Source of the DNA: Neelides folsomi
Taxonomy: Eukaryota > Arthropoda > Collembola > Neelipleona > Neelidae
Assembly: GCA_034687125.1 (NCBI GenBank)
Contig: JAQGBZ010000215.1
Location: 1 to 64,000 of the forward strand
DNA length: 64,000 nt
Direction: 5' to 3'
Position 1 is the first letter of the stretch. Each line of letters opens with the position of its first letter. Below the pieces are notes generated by a model. That model did no database searches, was not told the origin of the DNA, and was given only the letters and a program-made list of their open reading frames with translations. Below are positions 12,299-24,857 of this stretch, in pieces. Both the position numbers and the translations under genes were made by a program.

Positions 12299-13073
12299 AT
12301 GGTTTTTAAAATTAAACATATTTTATTTATATTTTTATCATCATATATATTATCTGCAACCCCTCAAGCTCTTAATTGTAATGTTTTACGAGAACAAAAA
12401 GAAGTTGATTTAAAACAAGTAAGGATTTAAAATTTAAAATTCAAGTTTCGATTTATAAAATTAAAATGCTACATTTTTATTTAGATTGTTGGAAGATGGC
12501 ATGCGATTGAAATAGGAATTGATGTCGGAACAAAAACCAAAGTGAATGAGATCAGTTGCGTTATGGCTGATGTCTTAGATGTTGCTCCGTGCGACAATCA
12601 AAATGTTGGATATGAACTATCTTTTCATATTGAATTTTTTGGTTGGAAAACACTATATTACACACTCACAACTCCAAATGAAAACGAACCAGGATTTGTC
12701 ATGGTAACTCCAATGGAACCAACGGGTGAGTTTAAAGTTTAAACTGAGATTAATTAATTTAATTTATTAATAGTAGTTTAATATTAATTTATTTAATTTA
12801 TTAATATTAATTTAATATTAATGACATGTTTTTATTTTATTTTTAGATGCCATGTTTGGACTTAATTTTCGCATAATGCATGCAAATAATGAAACAATGT
12901 TTGGCATACTTTGTTATTTAGATAGGGAATTTAATCAATATTCCGCTTCATATATGGCAATGTTCAGTAGAACAAATGAGCCGATTCCTTCTGATGTTAG
13001 AAAAGCTTACCATGATATTCTTTATGAATATTATGAAACCCTGCCATATTTTGAAGATGCGGACTATTGCTAA
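12299..13073 (+). CDS. Secreted lipocalin-like protein, array copy 1 (195 aa)
   Basis: Three exons: 12299-12418, 12485-12725 and 12847-13073; 588 nt. Signal peptide (KIKHILFIFLSSYILSA), then the lipocalin first-strand signature with GRW in IVGRWHAIE. The C-terminal region (MFSRTNEPIPSDVRKAYHDI) fits the usual last strand plus helix. Cysteines at NCNVL, EISC, APC, LCYL and the final DYC suggest two disulphides. Intron 1 is phase 0 just before IVGRW and intron 2 is phase 1, exactly as in the next two genes. Lipocalins carry small hydrophobic ligands; the ligand is unknown. A TATA-like box lies 57 bp upstream of the start. Confidence 0.8.
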
Positions 13074-13616
13074 CTTTGATAAAGAAAATATTAAATATGT
13101 AATTTAAATATTATTTTCATTTTCATTTATTTTTTATATCTGCACAGATATATTTGAACATTCATAGTACGTGAATTTTAAAATTTAGCATCAGTGTAAA
13201 GATATGAGATCATAATTCTTAATGTCATTGTTAATATTTTAATCAAAATAGTTAAGAATAATCTGATAAAAAATTTACAATTAATTGATAATTGCTTAAC
13301 TTTATAATTATCTTATGAATGTATTTTATCTATTATTCATCATTATGTATACTCGTACATTATCAAAACATGTTCAATTATATTATGGATATATCATGAT
13401 TATTTTTATTATACTTGTATCATGCTTTTAAGCAAATAAACTTTTAATTGAAATGATTGAAAAATGTTTTCAAACCAATCTTATTTATCTTTCAAGCCCT
13501 AACCAAATTCTACCCAACCCATCAACCAACTGCAATTAGTTCATTTTGGATAAATCGAGATAATTTATAATTTATTTAATAATTATTTTCTTCACTACTT
13601 TCTAACTTTTATAAAA
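13074..13616. other. Spacer between lipocalin copies 1 and 2
   Basis: AT-rich, no open frame of note. It must contain the 3' end of copy 1 and the promoter of copy 2. Confidence 0.4.
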
Positions 13617-14415
13617 ATGGCAGGTGGAGCAGAAAAATTTTTATTTTTATTATATTTATCGTACAATATTTTAACGGTTTCTTCAAATACAATTAATTGC
13701 GATGTGTTACAAAGTCAAAAGGATTTCAACATGAAACAAGTAAATTAAATTCTAATTTGCTCGTAATTATATTCTAATTTATATTATGTGTACATAGATG
13801 GTTGGAAGATGGTACGGGATTGAAATTGCATACGTTGACGTCGATAACAGTATAAAAAAAGACGAAGCTCTTCCTTGCTTAACGTTTGATCTTGAGGATT
13901 TTTTCCCTTGTGACAATCAACCAATTGCCATTAGAGCCAATATGACTTTGGAATTTTTTGACATGGTAAGTTATTTCTTTGCCATCACTACACCAGATTT
14001 GGATAATCCAGGAAATGTTCAAGTTTCAACTATAATTCCTGATCGTAAGTTGAACATATTTACATAAATACATAAATTTTATTCATTTTCAATAATTTGA
14101 TATTTGTTAAAAACATAATAATATAATTAGTTACATATGACAACTTGTACCATATATTTGTATATATTAGTTATTGTTGGTGGCATAAATCTACATGTAC
14201 TTCACACAGACAACGATACAATGCTGGCTGGGTTATGTTACTTTGATTGGATAGAAAGACAAAGTTCGCTTCTGTACATTTCGATGATCAGCAGATCACC
14301 AAATCCAATTCCAAATGATACTCGAACAGCATATATGGACATGATCTCGGCTTATTATCCCATTTTGCCTGAATTTAACATAATTGAACCTTGTTCGGTC
14401 GGCGAAGAGTTTTAA
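13617..14415 (+). CDS. Secreted lipocalin-like protein, array copy 2 (204 aa)
   Basis: Exons 13617-13739, 13798-14044 and 14171-14415; 615 nt. Signal peptide, an N-terminal NCDVL cysteine box like copy 1, then MVGRWYGIEIA with the lipocalin GxW-type signature. Conserved blocks with copy 1 include PCDNQ, LCYFDW and MISRSPNPIPNDTRTAYMDM. Intron positions and phases equal those of copy 1, which supports tandem duplication. For exon 3 an earlier acceptor at 14130 would introduce a stop, so 14171 was chosen; it restores LIVGGINLHVLHTDND. An AATAAA lies at about 14452, shortly after the stop. Confidence 0.8.
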
Positions 14416-15742
14416 ATTTTTTGCTTGTTATGATTATGAAATTGTTTAGATCAATAAAAAATTTTTAAGATAGAATCAAAATCTATTAATTTGTATATTT
14501 TATTTTAATTATAAATCAAATAAGTAGGTAATTATAAATTAAAAGGTACAGGTATGTATATAACTACACCTACTACTACATTGAATATATTGAGTAATTG
14601 AGTACATTGAATTTTCTTATTGTTATATTAAAAAGTTTTATTCCATTCCGGTGAAGTATATGTATAATTCGGTGTAAAAAAACAGACGCGGCATCTGAAT
14701 TATATATATAATCCTGCCGCCAGCTATATAATTCAGTCGCCAATATAAAACATAGGATATATTCATTAAAGCTTTCATAATAAAATGATTCCAAGTATTA
14801 AATATTAATTATATAATACTTACTATTATCTAATCAAATTAGTCATTAATTAAATGAATTTTTACTAATTGTAAATAAGTTTAAACATATTTAATGGTGA
14901 AATGTTGGTAATAATATGAGGTACATCGCATTACACTTGTATATATTATTTGAAATTAGTAAATAGTAAACAATAGCAATACATTAGGATACATATTTTG
15001 AAATTTAGTAATTTAGTAATGCTGTATTTGATTATAAATATATGAAAATAATTCTATAATAATCATTTAATAATTGTTTCTATAGGTAATATACATTAAT
15101 GTATTTACCCAAAGAATATTTAATTACACAATGTTTGTGGATAATTATATTTAATAGAAAATGATTAAAGTTAATTCAATTTGATCAATAATAAAAATTA
15201 AAATACTACTACCCAAAGTGCTCTGCTCTTACTTCTGACTCATAGTTAATATTTATAATTAACAGTTGTTGTATGATTAAAAAAACAAACAAGGCTATTC
15301 AATTTATTAATTCTCTAATTTCTAATTAAACATAATTTCTAAATAGTAAAATGAAGAAGTGCATTAATAAGATTAAAAACACAATCAATTAGAATGTAAC
15401 TGATCAGTACTCAAAATCCAATTATCATTTTTGTCTACCAATTTATCCATAAATAAATAAATATTTGATAAAAACTAATTAATTACATCAAAACAAAATA
15501 AAAACCATTAAAAAATACAATTATAAAACTCTAAATATAATTGAACATGAAGTGATATTATCACTAAAATGTTTAATTCAAAAACATGATTGCTATAATC
15601 TTATAATTAAATTTCTAAGTTGATAACAAGGGAAAACAATTTATAGTTTACAGTGTTAAAATCCATTTGCTTTAATTTAGTCAAATACTAAATATTTTTT
15701 AAATTATTGAACTTTCTATTATTTAGGAAATAACTTTTTGAA
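14416..15742. other. Spacer between lipocalin copies 2 and 3
   Basis: About 1.3 kb of AT-rich sequence. Short open frames here (for example on the minus strand at 14576-14794) are low-complexity and unsupported. Confidence 0.4.
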
Positions 15743-16534
15743 ATGAAATACTTTCTATTTGTATTTTGCTTGACGATTTGCCGAATGGCAAGTGCGTTCG
15801 ACTGCAGCACATTTCGTGCTCAACCTGAAATCAACATGGCCAGGGTATTCGAAATACTCATTAAAATACAAAACTCGTATATTATTTGTAGTTTAAGATC
15901 TAATAAAGTATAATCTGTGTTCTGGGTTAGTATCTATCTAAAAAATAAATCATTGATATAAATAAAAGATTTAAAAATTAACGTATATTATAAATTATTA
16001 TTAGATGACGGGTCGTTGGAATATTCATCAATTGGCTACTGAAGGTGTCAAGAAATTTGATTTCGCCCATACATGTCTTCATGCGACACTGTTTCAAGTG
16101 ACTCGGTGCGAAAAGAACGACTTTGATTATATTGCCAATTTTGACTTTGACTATGGAATTGGGCCACACACAACGATCAATGGAATTATTCCCAATGAAG
16201 ATAGATTAGGAATTTGGAATATTCAGTCAATCTTTTTACGTAAGATAATTGCATAATATAAATAAGGAGAATAAAATGTAAAAAATTGTTTATTTGATTA
16301 ATAGAAAATATGGAGGCTCACATAATACATACGGATTACAATACTGCATTAGCGGCTCTGTGTGAAAAAACTGAAGGATATTCGGAATTAATGTATACAG
16401 TAATGTTGAGCAAATCGGCCGAGCCGTTGGATGACTCATTAATTGATGTTTACAAATATCTCTTGTCAGTTTCTGGAATTGAACCACATTTTGAAGAAAT
16501 CACAGATGATTGCTCAAAATTTCCAACCAAATGA
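15743..16534 (+). CDS. Secreted lipocalin-like protein, array copy 3, divergent (188 aa)
   Basis: Exons 15743-15844, 16005-16239 and 16305-16534; 567 nt. Signal peptide (MKYFLFVFCLTICRMASA), an FDCSTF cysteine box, then MTGRWNIHQLA. The two introns have the same phases and positions as the other copies. The sequence has diverged more: the PCDNQ block is replaced and the C-terminus reads VMLSKSAEPLDDSLIDVYKY before a DDC cysteine. This is probably the oldest duplicate of the array, or one with a different ligand. Confidence 0.75.
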
Positions 16535-16846
16535 ATAATAAAATGATAAATACATAAAAATAAATTAAAAAATTAACACATGCATACACACATGCATGCA
16601 TATCATTTGATACATTACACGATACAAATCTAAATATCTGTTTTATCATTTATGCTTGTTTATTTATTTTTATATAAAGATGCATAAATCGCAAATAAAT
16701 TCATGTACCTACTTACATTGATATAGGTACTTTAGTATTTAGGGAATATTGCAAATACATAAATACCTATATAAATTTCATAAAATAATTATATATAATT
16801 TTTGAGCATAAAAAATTCCTATAATTACGCTTATTTAAGTAGCAAA

Positions 16847-16878
16847 AAAAGTATAAAAATTTAAATTTTTATACTTTT
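16847..16878. repeat. 32-bp perfect palindrome
   Basis: The sequence AAAAGTATAAAAATTT is followed immediately by its exact reverse complement, with no loop. It sits in the spacer between the lipocalin array and the SLC23 gene. It could be a cruciform-prone site or a degenerate foldback element. Confidence 0.7.
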
Positions 16879-16940
16879 AGTATTTGCATAATAAAACTTG
16901 TTCTAGTAAATTGAATTGCATTGCCTGATATGACGACGGC

Positions 16941-16950
16941 TTATATAAAG
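16941..16950 (+). promoter_or_regulatory. TATA-like box upstream of the SLC23 gene
   Basis: TTATATAAAG lies 233-242 bp before the start codon at 17183. A likely 3' splice site (TTTCAG near 17162) just before the start suggests a non-coding first exon between them. Confidence 0.4.
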
Positions 16951-17182
16951 ACAAAGATACAGGTTAGCTTGCTTTTAATATAATGGACAAAATCTGAAGG
17001 TCGCAAGAGCAGTTTGCCCAATGCAATCGATTGTATTTTATTTTATAACTTCCTTTTATTCATGGAATAATTATAGAACTTCTAAGCACACTGATCATTG
17101 TGTTCATTTATATATATATTAGGATTGATGGTATAATTTGTGAATAAATTTTCATTGTTTCAGTCCCATTTTAAAATTCAGG

Positions 17183-20115
17183 ATGAACAATCAAGGATTC
17201 GAAGTGAACATTATACATATTTAATTTATTCAATATAACAATATTTATATTTATGATTCCTAAAGCAAATGATCAAATAACGTATTTGTATAAATTTGAA
17301 TTAAAGTAAATGTTATTGTAATTAATGTAAATTCTGTAAATTTTTGTTTTGTTAAAGCTTAATGAAGTTGTGGAAATCAATGGAACAAAGAAAGATCTTT
17401 TAAAAGATCTGCAACAATATCCAACGTTGGAGATTGAAAAAAAGGAATATGTTTCTGACTTATTGTATGGGATCGAAGATGTTCCCCCTTGGTATATGTG
17501 TTTGTTTTTAGGATTCCAGGTGAGAAAAAAACTAATTAAAATTAAATAAATAAAAATGGAAATATTGTTATAAAATAATTATTAAAATATAATATTAAAA
17601 TATTTTTAGCATTACTTGGAAATGATTGGAGCAACTGTTGCTTGTCCGTTTTTCCTCACACCTGCCTTATGCATGGACGACGATGATCCCGACCGGGCAA
17701 ATATCATTAACACTCTTGTATTTATGTCTGGAATAATTACGCTTTTTCAATCCACATTTGGAACACGACTCCCAATAGTTCAAGGTGGCAGTTTTTCTTA
17801 CTTGATTCCAGCTCTGTCAATTTTGAGTCTGAAAAAATGGGAATGTCCTGAAAACATCCAAACGTTTAGCGATGAAGAAAAAACAGAAGTTTGGCAAGTG
17901 AGAATGAGGGAATTACAAGGGGCGATTATTTGTGCGGCATTTTTTGAAACTATGTTGGCTGCTACTGGTTGACTACTAATTAATTAATTCTAATAATTCT
18001 ATCTAATAAACAGGTTTTAGTTAAATAATTTAATTTTAGGTGTAATTGGAATGATCTTGAAGTATATAACTCCACTAACAGTCGCTCCTGCAATTACACT
18101 AATTGGAATTTCTCTTTTTAAACATGCTGCTAAAGAATGCGCTAAAAACTGGTGGATTTCAGGACTGTAAATATATGTTTTTTAAAATTGAAAAAAATAG
18201 CAAAAATTATCTTTTTATGTAAATATTTTTTTAATTTTTAGGACATTCGTGCTGTTAATTATATTTTCTCAGCATTTTCGTAATATCAAACTACGCAATC
18301 CATTCAAAAAGACTAAAAATGACAAGTTTGAAGGATTTCCAGTTTTTCAAGTTTTCCCAGTAATTTGACAAAGCCAAAAAACTTGTTATGAATTTTAAAT
18401 ATTAATAATGATGATTATAACACTTATATTAAAATAATTTTATTAGGTTTTAATGTCTTTGGCAATTGTCTGGGCATTATGTGGCATCCTCACTGCAACC
18501 AACGTATTCAAAGAAGGGGATGCTGGAAGGACGGATGCAAAAATTAAATTATTTACCAATTCTCCCTGGTTTTACATCCCATTGCCGTGTATGAAATTTT
18601 TTCATATTTAAAAGCTTTATTTATTTTATTTATTATACAATTATATTTTCATTTATTCAACAAATTTTAAGTTCAATGGGGTTGGCCAACTGTTTCTGCT
18701 GGAGCTGTTCTCGGTGTCATGTCTGGAGTAATGGCTTCAATGGTTGAATCAATTGGGGATTATTATGCATGTGCCAAAATTTCAAGTTAGCTTAATTTAA
18801 TTAATACTTATTAAAAATTTAAAGGCATGTAATATTTATTAAAATCAATTAAGATTTTTAGTCATTTTTGTAAAGTGTATTTACATATATTTGAATAGAC
18901 GCGCCAGTTCCTAATATGGGAGCAATGAATCGCGGGATTTTTATGGAAGGATTTGGTTGCGTTTTGAGCGGTTTCTGGGGTTCGGGTAACGGGTCAACAT
19001 CTTACAGTAACAATATTGGAACAATCAGTGTAACCAGAGTGGCTTCTAGACGCGTTATCCAAACAGCGGGATTTGTAATGATCTCATTGTCATTGATTGG
19101 CAAAGCTGGGGCTGTTTTTGTTGGTCTTCCGGATCCAATTGTGGGAGGGATGTTTTGTTTTATTTTTCCATTAATTATGGCAGTCGGCATTGGGATTTTA
19201 CAAGAAGTTGATCTCAATTCTACACGAAATATTTTTGTAGTCAGCTTTTCAATCTTTTTTGGACTTGTGAGTTCGATTTTTTAAAATAACGCTTTAAAAA
19301 ATTATTGAATATTACATTTATGTTTTTTAAATTACTTTTATACATTAATGATTAGATTAGTGTATTTTGATAAATATCTTATTTTCTTTTTATATTAGAT
19401 GATTTCTGAATGGGTTAAAGCAAATCCAGACGTAATTGATACTGGATACGACGAACCAAATAATATAATTCGCATTCTTCTTGGAACTGGAATGTTCCTT
19501 GCAGGATTTACTGGTTTTATATTGGATAACACAATCCCTGGTACCTACAGATTATACTAACTTCTCTTAAATATAGGAGTAATGAAAATGAGTTGGTAAC
19601 TTTGGAAATTTCTCTAATAAACAAAAAATTTTAATTCTTTAAATAAAAAACCCAATTCTCGGTATTCCTGCAAAGTTCTCTAAAGTTGAAAAGATTTGAA
19701 TTTCATTTTTCGAAAATTCATTTTTTGTTTATTTGAGAAATTTCCAAAGTTACTAACTAATTTTCACTACTCCTATATTTAAGAGAAGTTGGTATAATCT
19801 GTATAATAGATCTATTTTATAATTTAATAATATCGAATAATTTGAAAATAAATATTTTATAGGTACACCAGAAGAAAGAGGTCTGAATCACTTCCTTCCT
19901 CCAAATGAAAGAAGAAGTGATGAAATTGAAGCAACGTATGACTTTCCATTTGGGATGAATTTTATTAAAAGGTAAATATAATAGCAATCTAGCAATTAGT
20001 TAATAACTGCTCATTTTTAATTTTTTTTAAAATTATTTATAATTAAATTAATTTATTATTTAGATTCGGATGGCTAAAATATGTTCCAATATCGCCAACA
20101 TATGAGAAACATTAA
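17183..20115 (+). CDS. SLC23-family nucleobase/ascorbate transporter, complete (570 aa)
   Basis: Eleven exons: 17183-17203, 17358-17519, 17610-17967, 18040-18166, 18242-18359, 18447-18588, 18672-18785, 18899-19266, 19399-19540, 19863-19971 and 20064-20115; 1713 nt, exactly 571 codons. Polytopic plasma-membrane permease of the NAT/SLC23 family. Hallmarks are [37 protein letters not shown], the acidic motif [16 protein letters not shown], and the NAT signature region [15 protein letters not shown]. Animal members carry ascorbate or uracil/purines, and the substrate is not decided by sequence alone. Intron 9 is filled by a foldback element that starts six bases after the donor. Confidence 0.93.
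19547..19803. mobile_element. Foldback MITE in SLC23 intron 9
   Basis: Inverted arms of roughly 85 bp: the left begins TACAGATTATACTAACTTCT and the right ends AGAAGTTGGTATAATCTGTA. There are few mismatches and the loop is under 100 bp. The left end is six bases from the exon 9 splice donor. No open frame. Confidence 0.85.
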
Positions 20116-20259
20116 TACAAAATACAATTGTGTTACAAATTGTGATCAATTTAAAAATCTTTTTTAATTCTTATAATAATCTGTTAAAAATGTTTTTGAT
20201 TCTTTAATTACTTATTTCTGAATAAAATTTCATGGCATTAAAGTGTGCCAAAAAATAAA

Positions 20260-22240
20260 TTAATTTGGGTCAATCGGGTCAATATTTACTAATGGCAAGG
20301 GCTCATAAAGTTTTTCAAATTCCTCAATGCTCTTCTTGTAAGATTCGACCAAAAGATTGAAGTTTGTTCTTTTCGGAAATGTCGAGCTGAGCCAAATGAG
20401 AAATTCTTTGAATCCCTCAGCCTTCATGAAAACTTCTTGTGATAAAACGAGGGTCAAATCAAATTGACTAATTTCAATTAAAGTAAAATTCCCATTTTCA
20501 TCACTCAACGCCTTGTTTGATTCAATTCCAAGTTTCGTTTCTTGGGTTCCTTTGTTCCACTTAAGGCGTTTATTCACACGAACTTCAAATTCCTCCAATC
20601 TCCAATTGAATCCCATCCAAACGAAAAATGGATAAGCTAAAAACATCCCTTTTCTGCTCTGATTTTCACAACACTCGAAATGAATACTAAGGTCTGCTAC
20701 TGAAGGCGCCAATGTTTGAACAAATGTGTGGAACTTTTGAAATTCCTCAACAGAATCCCAATAAATTTTAATATCGTTGAAAAATAATTTGTTTAAGTTT
20801 TTCCACGGGATTAAATCTTCAGATTCGGTCGTAATTATTGAAGTCGTGAAATTTCGAATGTTGGGACTTCCTTCGGCCAAAATATTTAAAGCTGATTTTG
20901 CATGGTTGGGCGGGAACTGGATCATGAGTTTGAGGCTTTTTAAATTCTCAAAATTTGATGGCACAATAAATGGTAAAATCGTTTTCTTAAATTCTTCATC
21001 TGTTGTCGTTAATTTGTCAAAACATGGTAGTTTATGAGAAGTGTGCGAAAAATTTTCTATTGTAGTTGAAAGTGGGAGAACCAATTTGAAAAAATTGAGT
21101 CGATTCTGATGAAGCTCGAGATTAAATTCCCTGTCTTTAAATGTCAATTTAATGATTTTGAGAGTCTCGAAGTTCTTCGGGTTAATTTCTTTTTCGTTGA
21201 AATTCTCAAATAAGTTCAATTCACTCGTAGAAATACATAAATGTTCAGTTTGCAAATTGTATTTCACTAATGTTTGCAAGATTTGTTTAATTGGAGAATT
21301 CAATTTCAAATTTCGTCCAAAAATTAATTTAACTTTTTTGAGATTCGGTGAAATTCTCATGATTTCGTCTGATAGGAAACAAAGCGGATCTTTTGGGGAA
21401 TTTTTCTCTTTGTATGTAATGTAAAGAGAAGTCAGGGAGTTGAGTTGGGTTGAATTGAACATTGAACTTCGTTCTTGTTCTGAATGAAAGACCCAACAGT
21501 GTTGTGAACATGTGTATTTGAACTCTTTCACCCCAAGCACGACCAAATTGGGGAAATGGACGAAGAGGATTTTTTCTATGAAGAATTTCTCAAGTAAAAT
21601 ATTCGACTCTGTTTGGGCTTTGGAACTGCCAAAGACGCATTCTTTCAAATAGCTCCAATTCCAAATGGAAAAAAAGTCATTTAAATTTGGATCGAAAGAG
21701 GACAAATCGAGGAGTTTGGTGGAAGGACCAACGAGAGAGACGAAATTTGTGTAAAATTCATCGTCCGATTTGAGTTCGTGGGCGAAGTCGAATTTGAACG
21801 AGTCGTGGAGAAGTTTTTTTTTGAAGGTTTCGTTGAAGTTGATGATTTCTGCGGGAGTTTTGAAATTGATGATTTGTTTCATGGAAAGCCTTTTGATCAA
21901 ATGGGACGTTGTTTCTTCCTTCCATTTGGAATTCACTTGGCGGAGACGCAAAAGATCGGAAACTTCATCAGAATTTTCAGCCACATTTTGAATTAACTTT
22001 CGAACAAAATTAAATTGAATATTTTTTATTAAGATTTTTAACTTTACTTTGCAATATATTTCTTATTTTGTATAATATATTTTAGAAAATATTTTTTATT
22101 ATGAAGTGATAATGATTAACAATTTTTTGAATTACCATTATCGATTCAAATGGATTTGGTTCTTTATTTAAACTCTCCGTTGATTTCGAATCATTTAAAA
22201 GCAGTAAACCAATTTTAATATTCTCCATCAAATTCTCCAT
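20260..22240 (-). CDS. F-box / leucine-rich-repeat-like protein (613 aa)
   Basis: Two exons: 22136-22240 (MENLMENIKIG... ending NPFESIM) and 20260-21996; 1842 nt. The splice rebuilds a degenerate F-box: NPFESIM-LIQNVAENSDEVSDLLRLRQVNSKWKEE, where D-LLRLRQV...W is the typical second half. The remainder is one long exon of LRR-like segments (FPNLVVLGVKEFKY, ISPNLKKVKLIFG, FENLKSLKLMIQF, SPNIRNFTTS). Such proteins are usually substrate adaptors of SCF ubiquitin ligases. This gene style, with a split F-box and one huge LRR exon, is abundant in springtails as far as I know. It is tail-to-tail with SLC23. The substrate is unknown. Confidence 0.7.
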
Positions 22241-22682
22241 TACAAAATCGCAATGTAGTTTTTAATTTTCAAATAATAAAAATTCCAATGTATATAATTA
22301 AATTAAATTGTTTAATAAACTTATTTATAAAATATATCCAGTTTCGTCAATTGTAAACTTTTCATAATTTCTTTATAATACATTTTCATTGGTTACTTGC
22401 AAATTCTATAGTTATCAATTTTATGTCCATTCTCATCTTTAGCAAACTTAGCATTCATGGTCATGGTCATGGGTGACACAATTCCACAGCATTATCTTTA
22501 AAATTTACTTGTTTTTTCATCAATCATGCCTACATAGGAAATTTAAATCAATCAAAGGTAAAAATAAAATGTGTGTTACCTACATATCGTAAATATCATA
22601 AAAATCAGGTCAAACGGTTAACTTAAAGGGGTCCCTATTTATAAAGCTGTAAAGAAATAAGGGCAAATTTAAGGGTAAATAG

Positions 22683-23461
22683 ACCAAACTTGAAGGAAGA
22701 CAGTTATTCCAATTTCCAGAGAACACAAGTGAAGAACACTTTCAATTGCACTTATTTCCTTCCCCCATCAAGCCAAAAGGCCCAAAAACAATTAAGTCAG
22801 AAATTGAATTTGCATTGGACAAACTTTATTTAAAAATTACCAATTATCATCTACTTGATATTTTAAATGTATCCCAAAATATTTCTTTTGTCAATGGTAA
22901 GGAAATTGAATATTTACCTATATTTACAAAAATTAAATTATAGATACTAGATTAATCTACATCTCTGTGATCATGATATACTAAAGTACTTAAAGATTAT
23001 ATTCAATTACGAATGTTACAAATATTCTATTTTAATTAATTTTCAATTAGCTCGTGAGCATTTCCGTCGGAGCTTCTTTGAAAGTGAAAGAGAACAAAGA
23101 AACGATTGGAAGTTTTGACCTCAATAATCTTACACGGGATTTGGTCGCGACTTTCGTCAGTATTAGTAGAAATAATCAACGTGGGGAACTCCAAGATCCA
23201 ATTGCACTTCACAATTTGATCAAAAAATTTGAAAAACATTACGAAACCATGTTTAATTTTCTATTTAAAATGCTCCAATTAACTTTCCCGTCGGCGACTA
23301 CTAATGTTAAACATTTAAAGGGGGAATTGAAGGGGGAGGAACAAGCTCTTGTGGAAGTTGTTTCTCCCATTTACAAAATGCTGTTTCATAGCGTTGCTGA
23401 ATTATTAACAAGAATCTTAAATAAGCATGAAATTATTAGAAAATATTTAAATATTGTTTAA
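22683..23461 (+). CDS. Unrecognised hypothetical protein, at least two exons, 5' end uncertain
   Basis: Exon 23051-23461 has a 136-codon frame with a normal amino-acid mix (VGASLKVKENKE, ALHNLIKKFEKHYETMFNFL, LLTRILNKHEIIRKYL) and ends at a stop. An upstream exon from about 22683 to 22868 (EEHFQLHLFPSPIKPK, ALDKLYLKITNYHLLDILN) joins it in frame through a GTATCC donor. A donor at 22897 would break the frame. The true start must lie further upstream and was not found. The C-terminal half looks helical. No family is recognised. Confidence 0.4.
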
Positions 23462-24097
23462 CTATTACAAAATTGCTTCTTACAGTATGGTATACCCTAT
23501 AGTATGGGGTAATTTCAATACACTTATTGTTAATACAATGCCTATATTTCTATTATTTATTAATTTATTATCTTTTTTCTTCTTGTATTTATTCAAAACA
23601 ATAATGTAAAAAATGTTAACTGATAAACTGATAACTACTAGAATAATGAACAAAAATCTTTATCTTCTCAATCCCATTTAAGGGCGTAGTAATTGAAATG
23701 TCACAAGACGCAAGTAACTGATGATCCTAATAATGACTTTTTTTATCAACTTACACATAAAATTATCTTTGGACAAAGAAGCCTACTTTCTAAAAATTAC
23801 ATATACAGAAAGGATTCATCTAACGAGACCTAAAATATAATTTATTTAATTATAATAAACATATATTTATAAATATTTTATCAACTACAAAGCTTTGGTA
23901 TTATACGAATTGGAATTCTCGTACTAAAAATAAATTATCTGACATTATATTCTATATATATATTCTATATTACTTATCATTTCTTATGCATTAGTTTCCT
24001 TAAACCGGTCAAAAAAGTTGGTTCATTAAATCATGTGTTAAAAAAATAAAGACCGGTTTTGACTTGTCATTGTCACAAGGTAATTTACCCAAGGAAG
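23462..24097. other. Intergenic, no gene seen
   Basis: AT-rich spacer between the hypothetical gene and the CCATGG element. Nothing else recognised. Confidence 0.4.
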
Positions 24098-24584
24098 AAA
24101 TTTAGGCTGGACTTTCGCAAACCTGCACACCATGGTGCACCATGCAAAATTCCCTCTCACCATGGTGAGTTTAATGTTAATTTTCCTATCTCGAGTTGAT
24201 ATCTCAATTTATCTAATTGCATTGAATCCATGTGCTTTACGTGGATTTTACCCTCCTACCCGTTTTATTTAATTAGGAATAGTAAATTCATACAAGCATA
24301 TGTACAAATCGTACATATATAACATTTTCGTTCTCAATCCATTATATAAATAAGATATATATAAGAAGTTTTTTTCAAATATTAAGCTATTTCTCATGTG
24401 CAGAGGAAAATCTCTGCTGAATTTTACATTTTTGAGTTCACCATGGTGAAGTGCATGGTGAAAAGTGGTGAGTTCCATGGTGAGTTGGTGCACCATGGAT
24501 CAAAAATGGCACACCATGGTGAGGTCACAAATACCCAAACTCGAGATAGGAAAATCAACATTTGCGGAAGTTCAGCCGAAATTT
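24098..24584. mobile_element. CCATGG-rich element with terminal inverted repeats (487 bp)
   Basis: Outer ends are inverted copies: AAATTTAGGCTGGACTTTCG on the left, and its complement with a few changes ending at 24584 on the right. A second inverted pair lies inside (ATGTTAATTTTCCTATCTCG at about 24172, complement at 24541-24561). Between the pairs on both sides are clustered CACCATGGTG palindromes, six or more CCATGG sites in all. No coding capacity. Its termini (GGCT plus the CACACCATGG box) resemble those at 1-80 and 61538-61763. Confidence 0.75.
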
Positions 24585-24857
24585 AACTTGTTGCAAATGA
24601 TATCATAGCAAATTGAGGTCATTGTCATTTTAATGAATCTTAACCTTTATATTTGACCGATTCAAACATTTTTCTTCTGGTTCTTCTCATCTTCTCCAAA
24701 TTGTAGACCATTTAAACAATTCTTCTCTTAATCATCCTAACACTATTCTATAATTTGTAAAATAATATTTTGCATTTTTTACTTATAAAAACTAGATGCA
24801 AATATCTCAAATTTTTGGATAAGATATCACATATCTTTTAATATATCAAATTCAAAA

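Noticed and set aside
20777..21996. Several plus-strand open frames opposite the F-box gene
   Set aside because: They are antisense shadows of the 579-codon exon, whose LRR-like periodicity and F-box make it the coding strand.
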